In this document: piece after piece, positions 42,202 to 50,867 of the stretch
Position numbering within the stretch: position 1 is the stretch's first letter
How the letters are laid out: each line of letters begins with the position of its first letter
Origin: Gaiellasilicea sp963705515
GTDB lineage: Bacteria; Actinomycetota; Thermoleophilia; Gaiellales; Gaiellaceae
Direction: 5' to 3'
DNA: 64,000 bases
Assembly (NCBI GenBank): GCA_963705515.1
Contig: CAVPJV010000007.1
Span: forward strand, 1-64,000
Program-made: the position numbers and the translations under genes
Notes under the pieces: model-generated
Told to the model about the DNA's origin: nothing
What the model saw: the letters and a program-made list of their open reading frames with translations, nothing else
Database searches by the model: none

Positions 42202-43587
42202 ATGAACCTGGAACAGCTCCGCAAGCAGGCGAAGGAGCTCGTCAAGGCCGCCCGTGCCGGCGATGCCGACGCGCTCGAACGGCTCGACGGCCGCGAGCCG
42301 ATCCTCGCCCGCGCCCAGCTCGTCGTCGCGCGCGAGCACGGCTACCCGAGCTGGCCCGCACTCGTCGCCGCTGCCGAGGCGAGCGTGGCTGAGATCGTCC
42401 GCGCGGCGACCTCTGGGCGCCCGACCCGGGCCGAGCAGCTGCTCGCGGCCCGGCCGGAGCTCGAGCGCGATCCGTGGGTGGGCCTCGTCCTCGGCCGCGG
42501 CTGGGACGGGGACGCAAACGCGCCCGGCGGGCCGCTCGAGTGCCCACCGCTCGTCTACGCCTGCCACTCGTGCTTCGACACGTCAGGGCTCGCGCGCGAG
42601 CTGCTCGCCCGAGGCGGCGACCCGAACGGCTACTTCGTCAACGAGTACGGCAACATGTCCGCGCTCTACGGCGCCGCTGGCGTCAAGCACGACCCGGAGC
42701 TGGCCCGCGTGCTGCTCGAGGCGGGCGCCGACCCCGACGACGGCGAGTCGCTCTACCACGCCGCGTATGCGGAATCCGCCGACTGCGTGCGCGTCCTGCT
42801 CGAGCACGGCGCCTCGGTCGTCGGGACGAATGCGGTGGCGGCGGCGATCGACGCCGACCACGTCGAGCACCTGCGGCTCATGCTCGAGGCGGACGGCGAT
42901 CCGAACGAGGGCCCGCTCGTCGTCCACGCCGTCCGTCGCGGCTGCGGCGCACCGATGATCGAGCTTCTCGCGGAGAAGGGCGCCGACGTCGACCGCACGG
43001 GCGGCGAGACCTGGCGCGGGCACGTGCCGCTCCGGACGCCGTACCAGCACGCCGTGTTGCGCGGCAACGCGGAGCTTGCCCAGCTGCTCGAGCGGCTTGG
43101 CGCCTCGACCGACGTCGACCTCGCCGACGCGTGGGTCGCACGGCTCGCACGCGGCGAGGAGCCCGGGGACGAGCCGCCACGCTCGTTCGACATCGACATG
43201 CAGGAAGTGGTGATCCTGACAGCGCTCCGCGTCGACGCCGAGCTCGTCGCCCGCACCGTCGGGGTCGACTTCAGAGGAGTCATCGGGGGATCGCCGGCCG
43301 GGACGCTGCTCCACCACGCGTGCTGGCTCGGGTCGGTCGACGTCGTCGAGCGGCTGCTGGCACTCGGCGCCGACCCGGCGGCGGCCTCCGGCGCCGAATT
43401 CGACACGCCGCTCGACTGGGTCGTCCACGGCTCGCAGTACCACGGCCTCTCCGACCGCGACTACGTCGGCATCGCCGAGCGACTCGTCGCTGCAGGCGCG
43501 CCGCCGGTGGCGAAGTACCCGGAGGCGGCCGAGGGACCGCTCGCGGAGTGGCTTCACAGGATCAGCATGGCGTCGCCGAACGAGTAG
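42202..43587 (+). CDS. Ankyrin-repeat protein
   Basis: The protein of 461 residues starts at ATG 42202 after AGGAGG. After an N-terminal helical part (LEQLRKQAKELVKAARAGDA) come ankyrin-type repeats, for example LARVLLEAGADPDDGESLYHAAYAESADCVRVLLEHGA and LLHHACWLGSVDVVERLLALGADP. No signal or membrane segment is seen, so it should be a cytosolic protein-binding scaffold; its partner is unknown. The 3' end overlaps queA by 34 bases on the opposite strand. Confidence 0.85.
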   Translation: MNLEQLRKQAKELVKAARAGDADALERLDGREPILARAQLVVAREHGYPSWPALVAAAEASVAEIVRAATSGRPTRAEQLLAARPELERDPWVGLVLGRGWDGDANAPGGPLECPPLVYACHSCFDTSGLARELLARGGDPNGYFVNEYGNMSALYGAAGVKHDPELARVLLEAGADPDDGESLYHAAYAESADCVRVLLEHGASVVGTNAVAAAIDADHVEHLRLMLEADGDPNEGPLVVHAVRRGCGAPMIELLAEKGADVDRTGGETWRGHVPLRTPYQHAVLRGNAELAQLLERLGASTDVDLADAWVARLARGEEPGDEPPRSFDIDMQEVVILTALRVDAELVARTVGVDFRGVIGGSPAGTLLHHACWLGSVDVVERLLALGADPAAASGAEFDTPLDWVVHGSQYHGLSDRDYVGIAERLVAAGAPPVAKYPEAAEGPLAEWLHRISMASPNE

Positions 43588-44483
43588 AAGCGGTACCGCT
43601 CGTCGACCGCGAGCCGGTACAGCCGCCGCGTCTCCTCGACGCCGGCGAACGCCATCACGAGCGCCAGCAGCGTCGAGCGCGGAAGGTGGAAGTTCGTCAG
43701 CAGCGCGTCGACCCGCCGGAACTCGAAGCCCGGCGTGACGAACAACGACGTCCGGCCTTGTAACAGTCTGTTGCTTGCCACCGTCTCGAGCACGCGCACC
43801 GTGGTCGTGCCGACCGCGAGGACGCGCTCGGCAGCCTCGATCCGCTCCCACGCCTCGGGCCTGACCGAGTAGCGCTCGCCGTGCAGCTCGTGCGCCTCGA
43901 GCGTCTCCGTCGCGAGCGGGCGGAACGTGTCGAGACCGACGTGGAGGGTGACGCGCTCGACGTCGAGCCGCCCGAGCAGCTCCGGCGTGAAGTGCAGTCC
44001 GGCCGTCGGAGCCGCGGCCGAGCCGGCCTCGTCCGCGTAGACGGTCTGGTACCGGGCGGGGTCGGCGAGCGGCTCGGTGATGTACGGCGGCAGCGGCGCC
44101 TCACCGTCCGGCTCGCCGTCGAGCCGGACGCGCCAGCGGCCCTCACCCAGGTGCTCGAGCAGCTCGACCGGGCCGTGCCGGCCGCCTGCCTTGAGCCGGC
44201 GCGTCGGGCGCGCGAGCGCGAGCCACTGACCGTTGCCCTCGTGCTCGAGCAGGAGCACCTCCCCCTTCGGCTGCTCGATCCGAATCCGCGCCGGCACGAC
44301 CCTCGTGTCGTTGACGACCGCAAGCTCACGCGAGAGCTCGTCCGGCAGCTCGGCGAACTGCCGGTGCCGGACCGCGCCCGTCGCGCGGTCGTACACGAGC
44401 AGGCGAGAGGCGTCGCGGCGCTCCGGCGGCTGCTGGGCGATCAGCTCCGAGGGCAGGTCGTAGTCGAGCTCGGAGGTGTCCAT
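43554..44483 (-). CDS. queA: S-adenosylmethionine:tRNA ribosyltransferase-isomerase
   Basis: QueA transfers and rearranges the ribose of SAM onto preQ1 in tRNA, forming epoxyqueuosine. The start MDTSELDYDLPSELIAQQP is classic and supports ATG 44483; the 20 upstream in-frame residues are not. APTAGLHFTPELLGRL, HVGLDTFRPL and FHLPRSTLLALVMAFAG are diagnostic. The length is 309 residues. Tgt and QueG are also encoded in this window, although in separate transcription units. Confidence 0.96.
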   Translation of the reverse strand: MDTSELDYDLPSELIAQQPPERRDASRLLVYDRATGAVRHRQFAELPDELSRELAVVNDTRVVPARIRIEQPKGEVLLLEHEGNGQWLALARPTRRLKAGGRHGPVELLEHLGEGRWRVRLDGEPDGEAPLPPYITEPLADPARYQTVYADEAGSAAAPTAGLHFTPELLGRLDVERVTLHVGLDTFRPLATETLEAHELHGERYSVRPEAWERIEAAERVLAVGTTTVRVLETVASNRLLQGRTSLFVTPGFEFRRVDALLTNFHLPRSTLLALVMAFAGVEETRRLYRLAVDERYRFYSFGDAMLIL

Positions 44484-44496
44484 CCGACGGCCAGCG

Positions 44497-44502
44497 TAGC
44501 CT
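44497..44502 (+). promoter_or_regulatory. -10-like box of the 44510 gene, leaderless layout
   Basis: TAGCCT ends 7 nt before the GTG at 44510. No Shine-Dalgarno is present. Confidence 0.45.
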
Positions 44503-44509
44503 CCTGCGC

Positions 44510-44935
44510 GTGGACGAGAAGACACTCGAACGGGCGAAAGCACGGATCGCGGAAGCCGCGTCGGGGCGCATCGCGCCGGCCGAGCTGGAGGCCGCGCTCG
44601 AGCGCACGCGCATCCAGGTCGAGTCGCTCGCCGCAGCCGCCGCCGAGCTCGAAGGCACCCTGCCGGAGAAGGTCAGCGCGGCGGTGCACGACGGCCTCCG
44701 CGCCGAAGTCGTCCCGGTCGGGCGCAGCCTGGCCGAGATTCGCGGACTGCTCAACCAGGTGATCCGCCGGCTCGAGCGGCTCGAGGGCGACGTCCTCGCC
44801 GAGCGCCACGCGCGCATCGACGATCTCGCTCTGCTCGTCGACCTCGTCTCGTCGGGCTGGAGGGGCGTCAGCGACCGGCTCGAGCGCGTCGAGCATGCCG
44901 TGGCGCCCGCCGTCGCGCACCGCGAAGCAGCCTAG
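44510..44935 (+). CDS. Hypothetical helical protein
   Basis: This 141-residue protein from GTG 44510 is predicted fully helical, with coiled-coil stretches (LEAALERTRIQVESLAAAAA and LNQVIRRLERLEGDVLAE). No known domain or membrane segment is recognised. It is divergent from queA by 26 nt and convergent with the histidine kinase, ending 6 nt before its stop. It could be an accessory or scaffold protein; no function is assigned. Confidence 0.6.
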   Translation: MDEKTLERAKARIAEAASGRIAPAELEAALERTRIQVESLAAAAAELEGTLPEKVSAAVHDGLRAEVVPVGRSLAEIRGLLNQVIRRLERLEGDVLAERHARIDDLALLVDLVSSGWRGVSDRLERVEHAVAPAVAHREAA

Positions 44936-44941
44936 AGCGCG

Positions 44942-46330
44942 CTAGAAGCTGCGGTTCGGCAGGACGAGCCGGAAGCGGCTCCCCTTCCCTACCTCGGTCT
45001 CCAGCTCGATCCGGCCGCCGAGCGCCACCGCCAGCTCGCGGGCGATCGGCAGGCCCAGCCCGGTGCCGCGCCCGTCCGTCGACCAGAAGGGCCGGAAGAT
45101 CCGTTCGCGCGCGTCGGCGGAGATCCCCGGGCCGGTGTCGGCGACGTCGACCGTGACCGTCCCATTCGCGGTCTGCAGCGCCAGGTCGATCCGGCCGCCG
45201 TCCGGCGTCCAGCTGAAGGCATTCGAGAGCAGGTTCGAGATGATCTGGAGCACCCGGTCGCCGTCCGACACGATCACCGGCGTCGACTTCGCCTCGGAGG
45301 TGTACTCGATCCCGCGCTGGCGGGCCTCCTCGGAGAACGTCGAGAAAGCACGCTCGAGCACCCGCCCCATGTCGACCTCCTCGGTCAGGACGGTGAACCG
45401 GTGGGCATCGAGCTTCGCGAGGTCGAGCACGTCGCCGACCAGCCGGCCGAGCCGTTCGGCCTCCCCGGCGACGATCTCGAGCGAGGCGTCGATCGACTCC
45501 GGGTCGTTGACGACGCCCTCGCGGAGCGCGGCGACGTGGCCGCGGATCGCCGTCAGCGGCGTCCTCAGCTCGTGCGAGACGGACATCAGGAAGTTGCGCT
45601 CGAGCTCCTCGGCCTCGGCGAGCCGCGACGTCATCTCGCGGAAGCGGTCGGCGAGGTGGCCGATCTCGCCGCCGCCGGGGACATGCGGCACCTCCACGTC
45701 GTAGTTGCCCTTCGAGACCTCGTCGGCTGCATCGGAGAGGGCGAGCACCGGCCCGGTGATCCTGCGCGTGAGGTAGAAGGCGAGCGCGCCCACGACCACG
45801 AGCGAGAAGAGGAATGCGATCGCGAGCCGGGAGAGCAGGGTCACCCAGGCGTCGCGCAGCTCGTCCTTCGGCTTCGCGACGATCAGGTAGCCGAACACGG
45901 TCGCGCCGCCCGGCCGGATCGGGTGCGCGGCCGCGAGGAACGTGCGCCTCTGCCCCGGCGGCCGGAACTCGAAGGTGATGATCCGCGTCGTCGAGAGATC
46001 GACGCCGACGTCCTTCAGCGTGACCCGCGTCAGGCCGCTGTCCTCGCCCGGCGACAGCGACGTGCCGAGGAAGTAGAGCCGGTCGCCCGTGGCCGCCTCG
46101 AGCTTCGACGCCGCGAAGGCCGGAGCCGCCTTCTCCTCGTCGACGGCGCGCACGGCCGACTCGGCGTAGAGCTGGGCGAGCCCGCGCGCCTCGCGGCGAA
46201 GCTCGTTCAGGGACGCGGTGCGCGTGTAGTCCTGGAAGAGGCGCAGCGCAATCAGGCTCGTGACGAGCCCGGAGAGCGCGATCCCCGCCAGGAAGAGCGC
46301 CGGCAGGCGAAAGCGCAGGGAGTTGAGCAT
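44942..46330 (-). CDS. Membrane sensor histidine kinase
   Basis: The 462-residue kinase has helices at about residues 8-30 and 170-190 around an extracytoplasmic sensor. It continues with HAMP (TRRITGPVLALSDAADEV), HisKA with the phospho-His in SVSHELRTPLTAIRGH near residue 250, and an HATPase domain (IISNLLSNAFSWTP, DTGPGISADARERIF, GTGLGLPIARELA). It starts 3 nt after the response regulator gene and should phosphorylate it. The sensor region has no recognised ligand motif. Confidence 0.93.
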   Translation of the reverse strand: MLNSLRFRLPALFLAGIALSGLVTSLIALRLFQDYTRTASLNELRREARGLAQLYAESAVRAVDEEKAAPAFAASKLEAATGDRLYFLGTSLSPGEDSGLTRVTLKDVGVDLSTTRIITFEFRPPGQRRTFLAAAHPIRPGGATVFGYLIVAKPKDELRDAWVTLLSRLAIAFLFSLVVVGALAFYLTRRITGPVLALSDAADEVSKGNYDVEVPHVPGGGEIGHLADRFREMTSRLAEAEELERNFLMSVSHELRTPLTAIRGHVAALREGVVNDPESIDASLEIVAGEAERLGRLVGDVLDLAKLDAHRFTVLTEEVDMGRVLERAFSTFSEEARQRGIEYTSEAKSTPVIVSDGDRVLQIISNLLSNAFSWTPDGGRIDLALQTANGTVTVDVADTGPGISADARERIFRPFWSTDGRGTGLGLPIARELAVALGGRIELETEVGKGSRFRLVLPNRSF

Positions 46331-46333
46331 GGC

Positions 46334-47041
46334 CTACGCCGCGGGCGCTGGAGCCCGCTCGGGGCCGACCTTGTAGCCGACGCCCCAGACGGTCACGATC
46401 GGCGAGGCCTCGCCGAGCTTGCGGCGCAGCTGCCGCACGTGCACGTCGACGGTGCGCGTGTCGCCGGCGAAGGTGTACCCCCAGACACGCTCGAGCAGCT
46501 GGTCGCGCGTGAGCACGAGCCCCTTGTGGTCGAGCAGTTCCCAGAGCAGGTCGAACTCCTTCGGGGCGAGCTGGATCTCCTCCTCGCCCACCTTCACCTC
46601 GCGGCGGCCGGCGTTGATCGAGAGGTCGCCGTGATGGAGCTCCTCCTCGACGTCGCGTCGCCGCTCGGGCGCCGACCTGCGCAGGACGCTCTTCACGCGG
46701 GCGACGAGCTCGCGTGGGTTGAACGGCTTCGTCAGATAGTCGTCGGCGCCGACCTCGAGCCCGATGATCTTGTCGACGTCCTCGTCGCGGGCGGTCAGCA
46801 TCAGGATCGGCACGTCGGAGGTCTTGCGGACGCGCCGGCAGATCTCGATCCCGTCGAGGTCGGGCAGCATCAGGTCGAGGATGATCAATGCCGGCGTCTC
46901 GGCCGCGACCTGCGCCAGCGCGGCAGTGCCGGTCGTGACCGCGCGCACGTCGTAGCCCGCGTTCTTGAGGTAGAGCGAGACGAACGACGCGATCGAGGCC
47001 TCGTCCTCGACGACCAGAACGGTCTGCGCGCCGGAAGCCAT
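46334..47041 (-). CDS. OmpR-type response regulator
   Basis: From ATG 47041 it has 235 residues. The receiver is complete: LVVEDEASIASFV acidic pocket, phospho-Asp in LIILDLMLPDLDG, Thr in PILMLTARDED and Lys in DDYLTKPFNPREL. The winged helix follows (LAPKEFDLLWELLDHKG, TVDVHVRQLRRKLGE). It shares TAATG with the preceding secreted-protein gene. The reading frame of that gene currently runs into this one because of an apparent one-base insertion, but the ATG is well placed and the fusion is unlikely to be real. Confidence 0.93.
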   Translation of the reverse strand: MASGAQTVLVVEDEASIASFVSLYLKNAGYDVRAVTTGTAALAQVAAETPALIILDLMLPDLDGIEICRRVRKTSDVPILMLTARDEDVDKIIGLEVGADDYLTKPFNPRELVARVKSVLRRSAPERRRDVEEELHHGDLSINAGRREVKVGEEEIQLAPKEFDLLWELLDHKGLVLTRDQLLERVWGYTFAGDTRTVDVHVRQLRRKLGEASPIVTVWGVGYKVGPERAPAPAA

Positions 47042-47554
47042 TACGGTGCGCTCTTCTCCGGCCGCTCCTGCGCGCCGAGCTTGAAGCGGATCCCCGGATC
47101 GGGGAGCGTCGTCGCAGCTGGCGCGATTCTTGCGGCAGTCGGCGCCGTCGAGCGAGTACACGCCCGGCTCGACCGTGTCGCCCTCGATGAAGCCGGAGCC
47201 CTTGCCGACGACCGAGAGGTCGATGCCGCGGCCCTGGATCACCAGCTTGAAGCCGCCGCCGACGACGCGGAAGCGGATGCCGGCGCCGCGGTACCGGACG
47301 CCGTTGCCGGCGACGAAGACCTCGGGCTCGTCGGCGCCCGTGACGACGGGGAAGTTGGCGTCGGCCGGCGTCGTGTCGTAGACGGTCATCGTGCCGCGAT
47401 CGATCCGGCCGAAGACGCCCCCGCGCGCCTGCAGGTTGATCTTGCCGCGGCCGTCCTCGACCGACAGCGTGCCCTCTCCGGTGTCCACCGAGGCGAGCGC
47501 CACGACGGGGAAAATCAGGGCGAGCAGGGCCAGGCAGAGGTACGTCTTCCGCAT
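47041..47554 (-). CDS. Secreted protein of the two-component operon, apparent frameshift
   Basis: From ATG 47554 the protein has a Sec signal (MRKTYLCLALLALIFPVVAL, cleavage near LAS) and a beta-rich, Gly- and Asp-containing mature part (GKINLQARGGVFGRIDRGTM, IRFRVVGGGFKLVIQGRGID). After NRASC the frame turns into Arg-rich sequence fused to the regulator. Removing one G at about 47107-47115 gives SCTTLPDPGIRFKLGAQERP and a stop TAA that overlaps the regulator's ATG as TAATG. It could be the signal input or target of the kinase (inference). The family is not recognised. Confidence 0.75.
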
Positions 47555-47561
47555 GGTTCGC

Positions 47562-47567
47562 AGTATC
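47562..47567 (-). promoter_or_regulatory. -10-like box of the two-component operon
   Basis: On the minus strand GATACT ends 7 nt before the ATG at 47554, supporting that start over the in-frame ATG at 47599. Confidence 0.45.
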
Positions 47568-47640
47568 GGCACGCGGCGTGTGGCGGCGGTCAGGTTCATG
47601 TAAGGAAAGTGTAAGCAGCCGCGCCGACGTGGCGTAGCCC

Positions 47641-47646
47641 TAGATT
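47641..47646 (+). promoter_or_regulatory. -10-like box of the 47653 antiporter gene, leaderless layout
   Basis: TAGATT ends 6 nt before the ATG at 47653. The same box and spacing occur at 7753. Confidence 0.5.
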
Positions 47647-47652
47647 TACCCG

Positions 47653-48870
47653 ATGTCGGAGATCGGAGACTTCGGACTGATCGTCCTCGTCGTCTCGGCG
47701 GGCGTGCTCCTCGCGCTCTTCGGCCGGGCGATCACCGAACGCCTGGCGATCCCGAGCGCTGCGCTCTTCCTCGTCGCCGCGGCGGCCCTCTCCGACCTGG
47801 TGCCGCGGCTCGGCGACTCGATCTCGTTCGTCACGGTCGAGCGGATCGGCGTCGTCGCCCTGATCGTGATCCTGTTCGAGGGCGGCCTGGACATCGGCTG
47901 GCGCCGCTTTCGCGGTGCAGCCGTGCCCATTCTCTCGCTCGGTGTGCCCGGCACCTTCGCGACGGCCGGGCTGATCGCGCTCGCCGCGCACTTCTTCTTC
48001 GACCTCTCCTGGATCACGAGCGGCCTGCTCGGCGCCGCGCTCGCCCCCACCGATCCCGCCGTGACGTTCTCGGTGCTCGGAGGCCGCGAGATCCGCGGCA
48101 GGACGGGGACGATCCTGAAGGGCGAATCGGGAGCGAACGACCCGGTCGGGATCGCGCTGATGATCGGGATGATCGAGCTGGCGACGAGCGACCACGGCTC
48201 CTTCTGGTCGGTCGTGGAGGAGTTCACGGTCGAGATGGTCGGAGGGATCGCAGTCGGCGCCGCCGGGGCGGCGCTGCTGGTGCCGTTGATGCGGCGCATG
48301 CCCCTCCCCTCGCCGGCGCTCTACCCGCTGCGCATCCTCGCCGCCGCCGGCGTCATCTACGGCGCGGCCGCGCTCGTCCACGGCTCCGGCTTTCTCGCCG
48401 TCTTCGTCGCCGGGATCCTGATCGGCGACCGGCCGGTGCCGCACCGTCTCGAGATCGACGCGTTTCTCGACTCGATCAGCAGCCTCGCCGAGATCGCGAT
48501 GTTCGTCGCGCTCGGCCTCACGATCGACCTGTCGGAGCTGTTCGACTCCAACGCCTGGTTCGAGGGGCTCGCGCTGGCCGCGCTGCTCGCGTTCGCGATC
48601 CGGCCGGTCGTCGTCGGAGGGCTGCTCCTCCCCGTCCGGCTCGACCGCGGCGAGCGGCTGTTCGTGATGTGGAGCGGGCTAAAGGGCGCGGTGCCGATCC
48701 TGCTGGCAGCGCTCGCGATCATCGGCGGGGTCGACGACGGCAGCGAGATCTACGGGATCGTCTTCGTCGTCGTCCTCTTCTCGGTGCTCGTCCAGGGCAC
48801 GCTCGTGCCGAAGGTCGCCGAGCGGCTGAACGTGCCGATGGAGCGTCAGTCGATGGAGCGTCAGTCGTAG
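47653..48870 (+). CDS. Cation:proton antiporter, CPA1/NhaP type
   Basis: This 405-residue membrane protein has about 12 helices. Conserved motifs are LFEGGLDIGWRRFRGAA, ALAPTDPAVTFSVLGG and KGESGANDPVGIALMIG, with the transport Asp residues. Unlike the 36152 antiporter it lacks an RCK_C domain, so it is probably regulated differently; the cation may be Na+ or K+. The gene ends in a 15-bp tandem duplication encoding MERQSMERQS. It overlaps the convergent dehydrogenase gene by 10 bases. Confidence 0.9.
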   Translation: MSEIGDFGLIVLVVSAGVLLALFGRAITERLAIPSAALFLVAAAALSDLVPRLGDSISFVTVERIGVVALIVILFEGGLDIGWRRFRGAAVPILSLGVPGTFATAGLIALAAHFFFDLSWITSGLLGAALAPTDPAVTFSVLGGREIRGRTGTILKGESGANDPVGIALMIGMIELATSDHGSFWSVVEEFTVEMVGGIAVGAAGAALLVPLMRRMPLPSPALYPLRILAAAGVIYGAAALVHGSGFLAVFVAGILIGDRPVPHRLEIDAFLDSISSLAEIAMFVALGLTIDLSELFDSNAWFEGLALAALLAFAIRPVVVGGLLLPVRLDRGERLFVMWSGLKGAVPILLAALAIIGGVDDGSEIYGIVFVVVLFSVLVQGTLVPKVAERLNVPMERQSMERQS

Positions 48871-49716
48871 GTGTAGAAGCCGCGGCCGGACTTGCGGCCG
48901 AGCAGGCCCGCGTTCCGCATCGCGACGAGCCGCGGCGGCGGCGCCATCCGCTGCTCGCGCGTCTTCTCGTACAGCGCCTCGGACGCGTGCACGTGCACGT
49001 CGATCCCGACGAGGTCGACGAGCGCGCACGGCCCCATCGGCCAGCCGGCGCCGTTCTTCATCCCGATGTCGAGATCCTCCGGCGACACCCGCGATTCGTC
49101 GAGGACGCGGATGCAGTCGTTCAGGAGCGGGATCAGGACGCGGTTGACGACGAAGCCCGGGCGTGTCGTGGCAGCGGATCGGCGTCTTGCCGATCCGTTC
49201 CCCGAGCGCGAACGCCGTCTCGAAGGGCCCGTCCTCGGTCAGCTCCGCACGAACGATCTCGACGAGGGGCATCAGCGGCGCGGGGTTGAAGAAGTGCATG
49301 CCGACAACCCGCCCGGGCGTCGACGTGGCGGCCGCGATCTCGGTGACCGAGAGCGCGGAGGTGTTGGTGGCGAGGACGGCGTCGGGACGGCAGATCCGCT
49401 CGAGCTCGGCGAAGAGCTGCCGCTTCGGCTCGAGCTCCTCGACGATCGCCTCGATCACGACGTCGCAGTCGGCGAAGTCGTCGAGCTCCGTCGTCAGCGA
49501 GAGCCGGCTCATGGCGTCATCGCGTGCGGCTTGCTCGAGTAGTCCCTTGTCGGTCTTGCGGGTGAGGAAGTGGCCGATCCGCTCGTGAGCCTGCTCCCCC
49601 AGCTCGGCCGTGACCTCCCGGCCGACGGTGTCGATCCCCGCCTCGACGCAGAGCTGCGCGATCCCGGCACCCATCGCGCCGAGCCCCACGACACCGACTA
49701 TCCGGATCGTCGCCAT
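48861..49716 (-). CDS. 3-hydroxyacyl-CoA (3-hydroxybutyryl-CoA) dehydrogenase, apparent frameshift
   Basis: This is an NAD-dependent enzyme of fatty acid or butyrate metabolism. The Rossmann motif GVVGLGAMGAGIAQLCVEAG and the catalytic region TNTSALSVTEIAAATSTPGR, VVGMHFFNPAPLMPLVEIV are intact. After CHDTPG the frame breaks; the correct C-terminus, including MSPEDLDIGMKNGAGWPMGP and GRKSGRGFYTYD, is in the next frame. Removing one G of the GGG at about 49156-49158 restores DTPGFVVNRVLIPLLND and a 284-residue protein of normal length. It belongs with the thiolase and enoyl reductase genes. Confidence 0.88.
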
Positions 49717-49725
49717 CGGCGGCCG

Positions 49726-49731
49726 ATCCTA
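49726..49731 (-). promoter_or_regulatory. -10-like box of the dehydrogenase gene
   Basis: On the minus strand TAGGAT ends 9 nt before the ATG at 49716. Confidence 0.4.
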
Positions 49732-49801
49732 CAGACCGCCTCGGCGCAGTTCGTCGTTCAGGCGTCAGCACTCTGGCCCAGGCGAGCGGCGATGAGCGGG
49801 G

Positions 49802-50806
49802 TCAGTGGCGTGGGGCAATGAGAACCTTGCCGGATCGTCCGCCGCTTGCGGCGACCGCCACTGCTTCCTTGATCTCGCTGACGTCGTAGGTGGCGTGAAT
49901 CGGCGCGTGCAGCTTGCCCTTGGCGATGAGGTCGGCGATCTCGCCGAGGAGCACCGCGCGCTCTCCCTCGGGCGTTTGCCGGTACCAATTGACGAGCCAG
50001 AAGCCGCGCATGGTCAGGTTGCGGAAGATGAAGGCGTCAGGCTGCACCGTGCAGGAGGCATCGCTCATGCGTCCGTAGTTGACCAGGATCGCGTCGTCGC
50101 ACAGGCAGTCCGCGAGGCGTCCAGTTGCGGTGCCTCCGACAGCATCGATGCCCAGGCGTATCGCTGCTCCGCCGGTTGCCCCAATGACCCGCCTCGCCAG
50201 GTCGTCGTCGTCGTCGATCACGACGACATCTCCACCCGCCTCCCGCACGATCGCGGCGGCGTCCTCCCGCCGCACGACGTTGACCGTCCGGAAGCCGCGG
50301 TGCCGGGCGAGCTGCACCAGGTACAGGCCGACGGCCGAATTGGCCGCGTTCTGGATCACCCACGCGCCAGGATCCAACCTCACGAACTCGCTCAACAGCA
50401 GTGCCGCCGTCGGCGGGTTGATCGTCATCATGGCCAGCTGCAGCGGGTCGGCCTCGTTGGGCAACGGCACGAGCTGGGCTGCCTCCGCCACGACGTGCGT
50501 CGACCAGCTACCGCAGCCGCGCGGCAGCAACACCAGCTGCCCGACCCCGATTCCTGGACCCTGGGTGCCGGGACCGAGGACGGCAATCCGCCCGACTCCC
50601 TCACGGCCCCCGATCGCAGGCAACGGCGGCAACTGGGCGTACTCGCCGGTCAGGGTCAGGACATCCGACGGGTTGATGGGCGCCGCGGTCACCTCGACCA
50701 GCGCCTGGCCGGCCTCGAGCTGCGGCGTCTCGAACTCGACCGCGTGAATCACGTCCTGCGGCACGGGGCCCCGTCGCTCGTACTGAGCCCTCAGCATCTC
50801 CGGCAT
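49802..50806 (-). CDS. MDR-family oxidoreductase, trans-2-enoyl-CoA reductase (MECR)-like
   Basis: From ATG 50806 the enzyme has 334 residues. The segment AAPINPSDVLTLTGEYAQLPPLPAIGGREGVG matches the active site of mitochondrial-type 2-enoyl thioester reductases, with Tyr as the likely catalytic residue and no zinc ligands. VIQNAANSAVGLYLVQLARHRG is the NADPH site. It could reduce an enoyl-CoA or enoyl-ACP intermediate, consistent with neighbours, but quinone or alcohol activity is not excluded. The 78 residues upstream in frame are Ser/Arg-rich and not part of it. Confidence 0.85.
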   Translation of the reverse strand: MPEMLRAQYERRGPVPQDVIHAVEFETPQLEAGQALVEVTAAPINPSDVLTLTGEYAQLPPLPAIGGREGVGRIAVLGPGTQGPGIGVGQLVLLPRGCGSWSTHVVAEAAQLVPLPNEADPLQLAMMTINPPTAALLLSEFVRLDPGAWVIQNAANSAVGLYLVQLARHRGFRTVNVVRREDAAAIVREAGGDVVVIDDDDDLARRVIGATGGAAIRLGIDAVGGTATGRLADCLCDDAILVNYGRMSDASCTVQPDAFIFRNLTMRGFWLVNWYRQTPEGERAVLLGEIADLIAKGKLHAPIHATYDVSEIKEAVAVAASGGRSGKVLIAPRH

Positions 50807-50814
50807 CGACGACG

Positions 50815-50820
50815 ACCCTA
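50815..50820 (-). promoter_or_regulatory. -10-like box of the enoyl reductase-like gene
   Basis: On the minus strand TAGGGT ends 8 nt before the ATG at 50806; no Shine-Dalgarno is seen. Confidence 0.45.
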
Positions 50821-50867
50821 CCGAGTGCTCGGGATGTATTCCCACACACTCGCGCAGGCGAGCGCCG

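Noticed and set aside
46334..47599. Single fused secreted protein and response regulator
   Set aside because: The join is Arg-rich non-native sequence; removing one base restores a normal stop overlapping the regulator ATG.
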